Positions 1 through 8,907 of a DNA stretch of 64,000 nucleotides are shown piece by piece. How positions within the stretch are numbered: position 1 is the first letter of the stretch; each line of letters opens with the position of its first letter. Source of the DNA: Tillandsia leiboldiana (Eukaryota > Streptophyta > Magnoliopsida > Poales > Bromeliaceae); contig CM055066.1 of assembly GCA_029204045.2 (NCBI GenBank), positions 48,190,972 through 48,254,971 on the forward strand, given 5' to 3'. The position numbers and the translations under genes are program-made. The notes below the pieces were generated by a model. It saw nothing but the letters and a program-made list of their open reading frames with translations. It had not been told where the DNA came from and did not search any database.

Positions 1-834
1 TTGGTCAATATGTCTAACCGTGTTCTTGGTTACTTCCCCCGAGAATTTATCAAATATCTGTGTTTTCCAATTGGCCAAGTACGAGTGTGCCACATCCATA
101 TCCCCATACGAGGGATACGGGGATCCGAAGACTGGTCGTATCGTCGGCCTGGCCTTTAAGCCGATTGTATTTTGGATGATTTCCTCCATATGGGCGTGGA
201 TGTCGGCAAGACCAACTTGACATGCTAGAGCCGCTGGTTGTGCCGGTGGAGGTAGTGGCCCGTATTGGCCAGCCTGAAGTTGAAGTGGTCCCTGTGGAGG
301 GACCTGCCCAACATACCTTCCCCCAGCCATTTCGGCATGCCCGGCTTGAGGTACCGGAGCCGCTAGCTGTGCTGGTGGAGGTGGCGGCCCATAAGGGCCA
401 ACCTGCTACTAAATCGGTCCCTGTGTAGGAACCTGCCCAACGTTCCTGCCCCTAGCGATTTCGGTGTGCCTAGCCTGAGGTACCGAAGCCGATGGCGATG
501 ATGGTGGACATGGCGACCATTGTTGGCCGGCCTGATTCTGAGGTGATCCTTGCGGAGGGACTTGCGTATTATTCCCACCCTCAGCCATCTCGGCGAGCCC
601 GGCTTGAGAAACTGGAGCCGCCGGTTGTAAAGGCGGAGGTGGCAGCCCATATGCGCTAACTCGTTGCTAGCATGCTCCTTGTGGAGGAACCTGTTCATCA
701 TCCCTAGCCCCAGCTCATTCGACAAGCCCCACTTGAGGGGCTGGGGTCGCCGGTTGTGCTGGCGGAGGTGGCGCGTAATGGCCAACCTGGGGCAGTTCCT
801 GAAGTTGGGCCCGCTCATCGTTTCTGCCCCCAGC
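1..834 (-). pseudogene. Element Z gag, distal part (Tat-like Ty3/gypsy)
   Basis: Read on the minus strand this is gag-like coding sequence with frame breaks. From about 834 down to 220 it is a tandem array of 129-bp units (43 codons), each coding a GPYGPPPPPAQ-like, proline- and glutamine-rich stretch; unit landmarks lie at 764, 635, 506, 377 and 248. From about 220 to 1 the reading becomes a more ordered protein with the segments HMEEIIQNTIGLKARPTI and SYLANWKTQIFDKFSGE, which look like the start of a retrotransposon gag capsid domain. The array goes on beyond the element A insertion at 12243. The 3' end of Z lies outside the window. The Tat-lineage assignment is an inference from relatives in this window. 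Confidence 0.6.
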
Positions 835-1293
835 TGTGAGGACCCGAATTTCCACAAGAGGATTACTGTTGGATCAACGGAGCTTCTACAGTGTGCTTAG
901 CAGCTTTCGGAGGCCTTTGCTGTGTGTTGGAGGTGTTTGCGCGCGAATCGGACCTCAGGATTGGATCCAGCGCGAAATTTGAATTAAGAATACCTTACCG
1001 AATGCCTTTGACAAATTTTAGAAGCGGAATTTGGCAAAACGGACAGCGGATTTGGATTCAGCGCGCGAAAACGATGAAAATGGGCTGTTTGCTTGATCTT
1101 TGCATCATCGGTTACTGTTCACGCCGGAACAGTAACTCCGGCGACCGGCAGCGACCGGCGGGAGGCGGAGCACGGCGGCGCAACAGCGGATTGCGGCGGC
1201 GGGCAGCGCGGGCAGGCGCGGGCAGGCGCGGATGCGGGCGCGGGCAGGCGCAGGCGCGGGCGCGGGCTGGCGCGGCGTACGGAGATGGGTGTG

Positions 1294-1495
1294 CCACGTG
1301 GCGGCTTCCCATTGGATACGCTGGAGACATGTGGCGGCTTTGGATTCGACGGGTGCATCAGGTTTGTGCACCGGGCGCAACGAAAGTTGGCGTTGACACG
1401 TGGCGCTCTGTGATTGGGCGATCAACGCACGCGCGACAGGCGCGCGGGGGTGGCGCACGATGGACCGACCAGGCCACGTGTCGCCCGCTCATTGG
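1294..1495 (+). promoter_or_regulatory. G-box/CCAAT modules in element A U3
   Basis: Three ACGT-core boxes (CCACGTGGC 1294-1302, ACACGTGGC 1396-1404, CCACGTGTC 1474-1482) are each followed 8 bases later by ATTGG, the reverse of a CCAAT box (1311, 1413, 1491). A fourth ACATGTGGC lies at 1327-1335. G-boxes are bZIP/bHLH sites and CCAAT is the NF-Y site in plants. A role as LTR enhancer is inferred from the fixed spacing and the position upstream of the TATA box. Confidence 0.5.
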
Positions 1496-1750
1496 CGGGC
1501 GCAGTGACCCGGCGGATCCGGCGTGAACCGCGGCCCACGATTCCCACCGTGGACCGCGATGCCACGCGGCGCGCCGCGATAGGCGGGCGCGCGTGCGCCG
1601 GGCGCGCGTGCGCCGGGCGCGCTCGGTGCGGAGAGGCTGACGTGGCGCGCCGTGAAGGATTCGGGCGCGCACAGTGCCTGGCTGCGGGCCGGATTCGGGC
1701 GCCCGAATCTTGCGCCCGAATCCGGATCCTTTAGTGTTGTGGGCTGGGCC

Positions 1751-1758
1751 TATAAATA
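1751..1758 (+). promoter_or_regulatory. TATA box of element A 5' LTR
   Basis: TATAAATA in GGCC-TATAAATA-CCCC, followed by a pyrimidine-rich start region. The matching site in the 3' LTR (9831) reads AATAAATA. Confidence 0.7.
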
Positions 1759-4217
1759 CCCCTCCCCTCTCTCTTTTTCTCCCTTTTCCGAGCTTTAGAG
1801 AGGGATTGAGAGGGAGGAACCTTTAGGGAACTTGTTCCTTGTGTTGTTGTTGATCTTGTGGTGGATCCCCTGGATTTTTAGAGGCCCGGCAGCGGCGATC
1901 TTGGTTTTGCAGTGCGCCTCGACGTTTCCCATTTTCGGCCCATTTTCGTCGCAATTCAGTCGGAATTTTCCTGTGCGCAAGCCAGGAGGAATTTTTGGGC
2001 AATTTCTGTGGCAGCGCGTTCCTAAGAGGTAAGGCTTCGATTTTTGTGTTGATCGTTTTGCTCCGTTTCAAAGTTTTGGCATGGTTCCCGAGGCACTTTA
2101 CACCCCCCCTGTTTGTTGTGTGGGTTTTGGATAGCACCAGAGTATTTCGCTGATATCTTCACGCTCGGACATCGGATTGAGGTGTGCCAATACTCGATTT
2201 TCATCTACACATCGCAAGGAACATCCTCGTATTTTTCTTGGAATTTTTTGAGTGTTCCCTGACGGTGAAAATCCCACTTTTTCAGGGCAAAGTTCTACAG
2301 ATTTTATACTTGTGATTTTTGAGGTGGTCACCTTGTTTATTTTGTAACTTGACGTACAAAACTCGGTTTGGGACTTGCAGGTACTCGTTTCGAAGGGCTC
2401 GTCGCGACGATCGCAGCGGTATTTTTGTTGGATTTTTCGGAGTCCCTCCTATAGGTGAAAACATAGCCTCTTCTTGACTGATTTTTTTGGGGACAATGAT
2501 TGGTTGTTTGTTTAATCGGGTACCGGTTGGTATTTTTGCAGTTGTTGCGGCAGGCGATGTATTCTCGGGCGTGAGCACTTTGGGACTTGGATTTAGCGAT
2601 TGAGGTGGGTGGTTGTTGTATCCCTCTCTTTTGGTATGCTCACTAGGAATATCAGAATAACCCGATGTTAGAAAATATTGAACAAATATTGATAACCTTG
2701 CATGCAAAAAGGGACCACATAATTGATAGCCTATCCATGTGATTGAGACAATGGTATTGGAACTTGATCATTATGCCATAATCACTCCTGTTAAAGTATT
2801 TATTTATGATCAGTTGTATGATAGTACTTAGTGATTATGCAAAAAGGGATCATCACTTTGAGACATTGGTATTGGAGTTCATTGATATATCATGTTATCC
2901 ATGTGAATAGATTAGTATATTGGGACTTCATGATTTATGATATGTGAGCGCATTGGCGGGCGCTTTTACTTCTATTCTAGATGAGGACATTTGCATGCTT
3001 GTATAGACATCTAGATAGGCCACTATTTACTGCTACACTATCTTTGGGATTTGACTTAGGGGAAACCATGTTGTCACATCTTCTCCTTTCATTGTGATAC
3101 TTGGGGTATTGCTCGGGTTGAGCAGGGTTGTAGGATAGTGTAGCCAGGTTTGTTGAGTGGGATCGTCATACTAGATTGGGGTTTTGGGTTATTGCGGCTA
3201 CCGCGGACATTGGGCGGTTGACCGGATGTTTATTTATGCATCAGATTGGGGGTAGGATTCCTCTAGTGGATGGAGTTTCCCACTTATTGATTGTTATCAC
3301 TTGGATTGGGGGTTCGGGTTATCTTTAGTAGAGGGTTTTTCCCCACATTGATCATTGTTATGATCCAGTCGTGCTACATCAGATTACTTTCGGCTACTTA
3401 CTTCACTCGTGCGGGTCGCTCCCCTCGAGTTCCACTCCGGAGTGTGCGTCAGACAGACTTTGAGTCCTTGAGACTCCTTTGCTTCGGTGTTATGCGTAGG
3501 CTGGCATACCCGTTGCGGCAGGCAGAGCAGGCAGTACCAGTGTCTACTGGTGGTTGGATTGGGTTATTTAGGCAGGCTTTTTGATACTGATGCATACTTT
3601 TAGCTATTCTTTTAGCTTGACATTTAGAGACATATTAGTGGTAGCTTTTCTTCAGCAGTTACATTTTAGCTTACCACCTTTCTCCTTTTCTTTTGCCTCT
3701 GGTAGACCTAGTGGGCATGTCAGAGTTGAGGTTTTACCCACTAGGGGAGGCTACTGTTTTTATAGTAGTTCTCACCCCCATCGTCTTTTTCTTTGTTTCT
3801 CCCTTTGTTTTCCACAGTCTTCTGCGGGAGTTGCTGGGTCGTCAGCAACTGATCGAGGTAAGAGGATGGCGGATTAGATAGAGAGTCCACCCGACAGTAG
3901 CTAGCTGGACTTTTGTTGTACTCCTATCTTCTCAAATAGTTTTTATTGTACTCTCTTTTGGGTCTGGCTTTAGCCAGCTGGTTGTATTTTTGTGGTGAGC
4001 TGGGAGAGTACTTGTATTTATTTACAGTCGTTCTTTACTTTATTTCCAGCTTTGGTATGAGATGTTGTAGTTTTTAATTCAGCTCTGATTTTATGCTCTT
4101 TTATTATTATCTCTTATATCTAAGCAGGTTACCGACGCTTCGTGTACGCGGGAAATACCGTGTGCACGGCGGATCTGTAGACGGGCCCGGGTTCTGGTTT
4201 ACACCCAGGACGTGACA

Positions 4218-4508
4218 GATTAGGTGGTATCAGAGCTTAGGGATAGGTCAGTTGGGACTTAGGAAACCCTAGGCTTTTGGGCAGACCCTAGGATGGTAGG
4301 GCGTGAGTGGCGTGATATTTTGCGAAAGTCATTGATTTATTATTTGACTTTTCCTGAGAGGGAAGAGGGATCGACATATCTTATTTCTGTTGACCAGTTA
4401 TGTTGGCTGCAGACAACATAAAGTTACAGAAATAGGGGGATGTCTTTAACTTTCGCTAGATTGGGTCGTGTGGGGATTTGTTTCTGAGTTGTGGTTTCTT
4501 GTGGCAGG
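4218..4508 (+). other. Element A untranslated leader
   Basis: Between the LTR and gag. Apart from the primer site, no feature is recognised. Confidence 0.5.
4225..4236 (+). other. Element A primer binding site
   Basis: TGGTATCAGAGC, complementary to the 3' end of initiator tRNA-Met, starts 8 bases after the 5' LTR. This fixes element orientation as plus. Confidence 0.9.
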
Positions 4509-5330
4509 ATGTCGCCCCGGCATCATTTTTCCGCCGAGGGTACCCCCACTCCCCTTGAGGAGCCTGGACAGGCGGTATCCGCCGAGCTGGGGGAACTGCG
4601 GGCCTTAGTGACCCATTTGGTGGTGAGGAGCTTTCGTCAGGACCAGCTCTTGGAGCAGCTGTTGGTGCAGGGCAGTGATTCGGCAGTCGGAGTGAGGGCT
4701 AGGACTTCAGAGCAGCGTTTTAAGAGGAAACGCTCAGCCCCGGATGTTGATGGACAGTCTAGTTCTCATAGACGACCACGGCTTCGCGGCGGATGTATTT
4801 TCTGTGGAGGACCTCACTTGCCACACACCTGCGATCAGAGGCAGGGTCGTTGCTTTAGATGTGGACAGCCTGGTCACATCCGAGCTACATGCCCCCTTCC
4901 GACCTTTGTAGCACCTTCTTTGGCGTTGGCCCCTATCGCGTCCCAGCAGAGATCGTGGCCACGACAGCAGCATCAACCGCAGCAGAGGCAGCCCCAGCAG
5001 GCTGTCAGGTGCATCTTTTGCGGGGGCCAGTATTTCGCCGGTACTTGTGAGCTGAGGTGGGGTCGCTGTTTCAAGTGTGAACAGCCTGGGCACTTGCGAG
5101 CTACGTGCCCCGCAAGGACAACTGCAGCACCCACTTCAGCGTCTGTTCCTCCTACTTCTCTGCTACGACCGGGAACTCCACTGACGGATCTCCAGGTAGA
5201 CCGATCTTCGCCACCCCGCTCATCTGATAAGAGACAGTCGTTGTCGAGCGGCCAGGATTGCTTAGCACAGATGGAGGATTTTGCTATTGCCGACCGAGTG
5301 GTGGCAGGTATGATTTATTTTTGGCGGTAG
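4509..5330 (+). pseudogene. Element A gag, capsid domain missing
   Basis: Open frame of 273 codons from the ATG at 4509, chosen over an in-frame GTG at 4491. The N-terminal 90 residues are a short helical stretch (VSAELGELRALVTHLV) and a basic linker. Two copies of a 34-residue zinc-finger unit follow, near residues 95-128 and 169-202. Each has a CIFCGG..C element and then a classical CX2CX4HX4C knuckle (CFRCGQPGHIRATC and CFKCEQPGHLRATC). These bind the genomic RNA in retroelement nucleocapsids. No retrotransposon capsid domain is visible where one is expected, so particle assembly is unlikely. The tail is proline/serine-rich and the frame ends before the protease. It is read in the element sense strand downstream of the primer site. 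Confidence 0.75.
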
Positions 5331-5343
5331 GATTCGTATCTTA

Positions 5344-5665
5344 TTGTTATCGGAGCATTTCATTTTCCCTTTTTGTAGAATGTACATCATTGCATGGGTT
5401 AGAGGTAGGATGGTTACCACGTGCACGAGAGGTTTAGTTTCCCGATTACCCGTCGCACGTGGAGGAGTGTTGATGGATTTGAGACGGTTGTGGGATTTTG
5501 ATGTGGTCCTCGGGATGGACGGCCTGGCTCGATATTTCGCGATGATAGATTGTGCTGCGAAGACGATCACCCTTTGTGAGCCAGGCCAAGAGATGTTGTG
5601 TACCAGAAATGTCCGAGTGTTTTCCCTTGCCTTTTTGGGTTCGACTTCCCAACCGAGGTAGATGA
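5344..5665 (+). pseudogene. Element A aspartic protease region, degenerate
   Basis: The translated segment DFDVVLGMDGLARYFAMIDC (about 5500-5560) is the conserved stretch at the end of the Ty3/gypsy protease, usually DFDVILGMDWL. It goes on through a TITLCEPGQEML-like stretch and ends at a stop near 5661. The catalytic DSG triad was not seen in frame. The gag frame stops at 5330, so any gag-pol junction is already broken. Confidence 0.65.
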
Positions 5666-6290
5666 TCCGCTGTGGATGTGCAGCCTTTTTGGCTAGTGTA
5701 GTTGAGGAGCCTACGCCGGTGCCGGGACTCAGGGATATCCTTATTGTTCGCGAGTTCCCGGATATTTTTCCACCAGAGTTGATTAGTATACCGCCGGATA
5801 TGGAAATTGAGTTTTTGGATTGACATAGTTCCAGGAACTGCGCCAATCTTTAGGGCTCCTTATCTTATTGGAATGGCACCGGCTGAGCTACGAGAATTGA
5901 AGGCTAACTTCAGGATTTTGGCGTGGTGCTAGATGTAGATTGAATGTCACCGGACCTTGCCATTGACTGCCGGGAGAGGACGATGATTCTCCGCGAGCTA
6001 GGACTGGAGAAGTTATGTTCAGAGGTTGCACTGCCTTTCTGGCTATTATCGTGGAGGTGCCTACGGTGGCACTGGGACTCGAGGATATCCCCATTATCCG
6101 CGAGTTCCAGATATGTTTTTCCCCTTGAGTTGATGACTATGCCGCCGGAGAGGGAGATAGGGTTTACGATTGACGTGGTCCCGGGAACTACGCCAATCTT
6201 GAAGGCACCACTTTCGGATGGCGCCTGCCGAGTTGAGAGAACTGAAGGCGCAACTATAGGATCTGATGGACTGGGGTTTTGTTAGACCCA
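5500..6290 (+). pseudogene. Element A protease-RT linker, tandemly duplicated
   Basis: The segment that normally joins protease to reverse transcriptase occurs twice. Copy one (about 5520-5910) reads IVREFPDIFPPELISIPPD and on to APAELRELK-like sequence. Copy two (about 5940-6260) repeats the IDC..PG.E motif, the REFPD-like motif, the MPPEREIGFTIDVVPGT stretch and the PAELRELK-like stretch. The copies look only about three-quarters identical, far less than the two LTRs, so the duplication predates this insertion. Several stops interrupt both. Confidence 0.6.
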
Positions 6291-7010
6291 GCATGTCGCC
6301 GTGGGGAGCGCCTGAGTTGTTTGTGGTGAAGAATGATGGTTCACTTCGACTGTGCATGGATTATTGGGAGCTGAACAAGTGACCATCCGAAACATGTATA
6401 CATTACCGCAGATCGACGACTTGTTTGATCAGCTACTGGGAGCTTCGGTGTTTTCGAAGATTAATTTTTAGTTCGGTTACCACCAGCTGAGGGTGAGGGC
6501 TGAGGATTACTCCAAAACGGCATTCAAATCTCGGTACGGGCATTATGAGTTCACAATGATGCCATTTGGATTGACGAATGCCCCTGCCGCATTTATAGAT
6601 TTGGTGAACTGGATATTTCAACCGTTTTTGGACCGGTTTGTTGCAGTATTTATTGATGATTCTGATTTACTCCCGGAGTGATGTGGAGCATAAGGAGCAC
6701 TTAAGGACAGTGCTATAGCTTCTGTGAGAGAAGAAGCTGTATGCCAAGCTTATGAAGTGCGGATTTTGGCTCTGGGAGGTCGCCTTTTTGGGGCACGTAG
6801 TTTCAGCTATGGGTGTGGCAGGGGATCCGGCCAAGGTGGATGCTATTCGAGATTGGCCGAGGCCGACGACTATCACCGGGGTGCAGAGTTTTCTTGGTTT
6901 GGCCGGCTTTTATTGTCAATTTGTGGAAGACTTTACGAAGCTTTCCACTCCCCTCGCACATCTGACCAGGATAGGGGTTAAGTTTATTTGGAGTGAGACT
7001 CGTCCGAGCT
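6291..7010 (+). pseudogene. Element A reverse transcriptase, degenerate
   Basis: Ty3/gypsy reverse transcriptase motifs appear in order across at least three frames: SPWGAPELFVVKNDGSLRLC (about 6293), an IDDLFDQLLGASVFSKI stretch (about 6411), YGHYEFTMMPFGLTNAPAAF (6535-6594) and the catalytic-site region FIDD (about 6649-6660; usual form is YxDD/FIDD). The last is followed by SD in place of the usual hydrophobic residues. Downstream comes FLGHVVSAMGVAGDPAKVDA and then FLGLAGFYCQFVEDFTKLSTP (6785-6955). In-frame stops occur near 6365, 6470 and 6680. It would copy element RNA to cDNA if intact; it is not. Confidence 0.8.
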
Positions 7011-7611
7011 GTTTTAAGGGGCTGAAACTGAGATGGATGACAGCTCTGATCTTTGCTCTTCCGGTCTTGGGAGAAGGATTTGTGATCTACAGCGACGCCT
7101 TTCACAGTGGTCTGGGGTGTGTACTGATGCAACATGGTAGGGTAATTGCTTTACTTCACGGCAATTGAAGGACTATGAGAAAAATTACCCTACTCATGAA
7201 CTTGAGTTAGTAACGGTCGTGGTTGCTTTGAAGCTGTGGCGGCATTATTTGTATGGAGAGCACTGCGAGATCTTCACTGATCATAAAAGATTGAAGTATC
7301 TGTTCACTCAGAAGGAGTTGAACTTGAGGCAATGCCGGTGGTTAGAGTTTTTAAAGGATTATGATGTGAGTATTCTTTATCGTCCCGGCATGGCCAATGT
7401 TGTGGCAGAGGCTTGGAGGAGGAGGACGAGTCTAAGTATGATGATCTCGCAGCAGGCACCGTTGGTTGAGCAGATGAGACGGTTACAGATTGAGGTTGTT
7501 TTCCCTGGGGTCTCTGCTAGACTCATGTCTTTGGTCGTGCAGCCCACTTTGTTGGACAGGATTCGAGAGAAACAGAGTGAGGACCCCCACTTGATGAGGA
7601 TCCGAGGCTAG
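7011..7611 (+). pseudogene. Element A RNase H, degenerate
   Basis: The segments ALPVLGEGFVIYSDAFHSGL (about 7057-7115, with the first catalytic aspartate in YSDA), NYPTHELELVTVVVALKLW (7183-7240, catalytic glutamate region) and CEIFTDHKRLKYLF (7263-7305, catalytic aspartate region) are the three core blocks of Ty3/gypsy RNase H. The frame shifts near 7165, where the expected Y and S residues before LKDYEKNYPTHE are lost. A connection segment runs to the stop at 7611. Confidence 0.8.
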
Positions 7612-8350
7612 ATTCAGACTGAGTGGACAGAGGATTTTTCAGTTGTTGCTTCCGAAATGCTGCGGTACAAGGACCGAGCTTGTGTGCCTATGGATTCAAA
7701 GATTCGAGAGCAGATCTTGATGGAGGCCCATTATATACCTTATATCATTCATCCTGGTGGGACTAAGATGTATAAGGACCTCAAGGCACATTTTTGGGTA
7801 GAGTGGGATAAAGAGAGACTTTGGGAGATCTGTGGCTCACTGTTTAACTTGTCAGCAAGTAAATGCTGAGCATCGTGTACCTGCTGGCAAGTTACAGAGT
7901 CTCCCAATCCCAGAATGGAAATGGGATCCTATCACTATGGATTCTGTCACTGGGTTGCCGAGAGCACAGACTGGAGCTGATGCGATCTGGGTAGTCGTTG
8001 ATAGACCCACCAGGTCTGCTCACTTTCTACCGGTGCAGGTGATTTGGCCTTTGGAGCGACTGGCACAGTTACACTCGGCTGAGGTGGTGAGATTGCACAG
8101 TGTACCCGTCCCCATTGTATCAGGTAGAGACAGAGGTTTGTCTCATATTTATGGAGGAGTTTACAGACAGCCTTGGGGACGCAGCTTCGATTTAACATAC
8201 AACACGTGGGATATGTGGAGAGCGTGCGACCTGGTTTTTGGAGGAGGGTGGTACCGACACGTGGGATTGGTTGAGTTTGCATACAACAATAGTTACCAAG
8301 CGAGCAATCAGATGGCCCCGTTTGAAGCGTTGTATGAACTCAAGTGTTGA
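7612..8350 (+). pseudogene. Element A integrase, degenerate
   Basis: The N-terminal zinc-binding region is recognisable: EAHYIPYIIHPGGTKMYKDL (about 7724-7780, the two histidines) and a CLTCQQVNAEHR-like pair of cysteines at about 7838-7870, with a frame change between them. The catalytic core follows as WKWDPITMDSVTGLPRAQTG (about 7919), then VVVDRPTRSAHFLPV (7990-8034). The middle of the core, where the second aspartate should lie, is scrambled. VEFAYNNSYQASNQMAPFEA is clear at 8268-8326. Integrases join element cDNA to host DNA; this one cannot. Confidence 0.8.
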
Positions 8351-8895
8351 ACACCCCTATATTGAAGTGATGTGGGTGAGAGGAAGACTTTGAGTCCTGA
8401 TCTACTGACCGAGGCAGAGGAAAATGTTAGATTGATACGACAACATCTTTAGACCGCCCCGAGTCGACGGAGGAGTTATTCTGATACCCGACGGCGAGAC
8501 ATAGAGTTTCAGGTTGGTGATCATGTCTTTTTGAAAGTCTTGCCTTCATCAGGAGTCCGGAGCTTTGGAGTTCGGGGAAAGCTTAGTCCCCGGTTTATTG
8601 GACCCTTTTGGTACGGGAGAGAGTTGGCCTTGTTACTTTCGAGTTACTCTTCCTCCACGCCTGGCTGGAGTTCATGATGTGTTGCACGTTTCTGCTTTGA
8701 GGGAGTATGTATTTGATCCTGCGTTTGTGATTGACTTCACCCCACTTGAGATTTGGGGAGGACCTTGGGTATGAAGAGCGGGAGGCCACTAAGGAGCTGG
8801 AGGAGTTGATGCGGGATACCTATCCTTCTTGTTCGAGGATTCGAGCTGAGGCACGTTTGTCTTGCTTCTTAGTTTCGAGGACGAAACTTTCATTT
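8351..8895 (+). pseudogene. Element A integrase C-terminal region
   Basis: Translated pieces in several frames match the tail of gypsy integrases: PRLAGVHDVLHVSALREYV (about 8660-8715), FDPAFVIDFTPLEI, then a EDLGYEERE-like stretch at about 8760, which in Tekay/Del-like elements leads into the chromodomain region. The chromodomain itself is not convincingly readable. Stops and frame changes occur every 100-200 bp. Confidence 0.6.
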
Positions 8896-8907
8896 AGTGG
8901 GGGAGGA
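8896..8907 (+). other. Element A polypurine tract
   Basis: AGTGGGGGAGGA directly abuts the 3' LTR start TGTGAG. It primes plus-strand synthesis. Confidence 0.85.

Larger units (their letters stand above)
835..4217 (+). repeat. Element A 5' LTR (3383 bp)
   Basis: Starts TGTGAGGACC, ends GTGACA just before the primer site. It holds a GC-rich block (about 1130-1730) with G-box/CCAAT modules, a TATA box at 1751, and a long transcribed leader ending near 4217. It has about 50 bp near 3390-3440 that the 3' LTR lacks. Short ORFs in the GC-rich block exist on both strands and are not genes. Confidence 0.9.

Noticed and set aside
1093..1734. Several overlapping ORFs of 70-210 codons on both strands in the element A LTR, repeated at 8964-9814
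   Set aside because: They arise from very GC-rich minisatellite sequence, exist on both strands at once, and match no known protein pattern. The region is LTR U3.
3291..3884. Two ORFs of about 100 codons in the element A LTR leader (second copy at 11606)
   Set aside because: Lie in transcribed LTR leader, with no domain. The first is disrupted by the deletion in the 3' LTR.
4225..4236. TGGTATCAGAGC and its other copies (21806, 40241, 45514, 45913) as parts of tRNA genes
   Set aside because: They are isolated 12-13 base matches just after LTR ends, complementary to the tRNA 3' end, with no cloverleaf around them.
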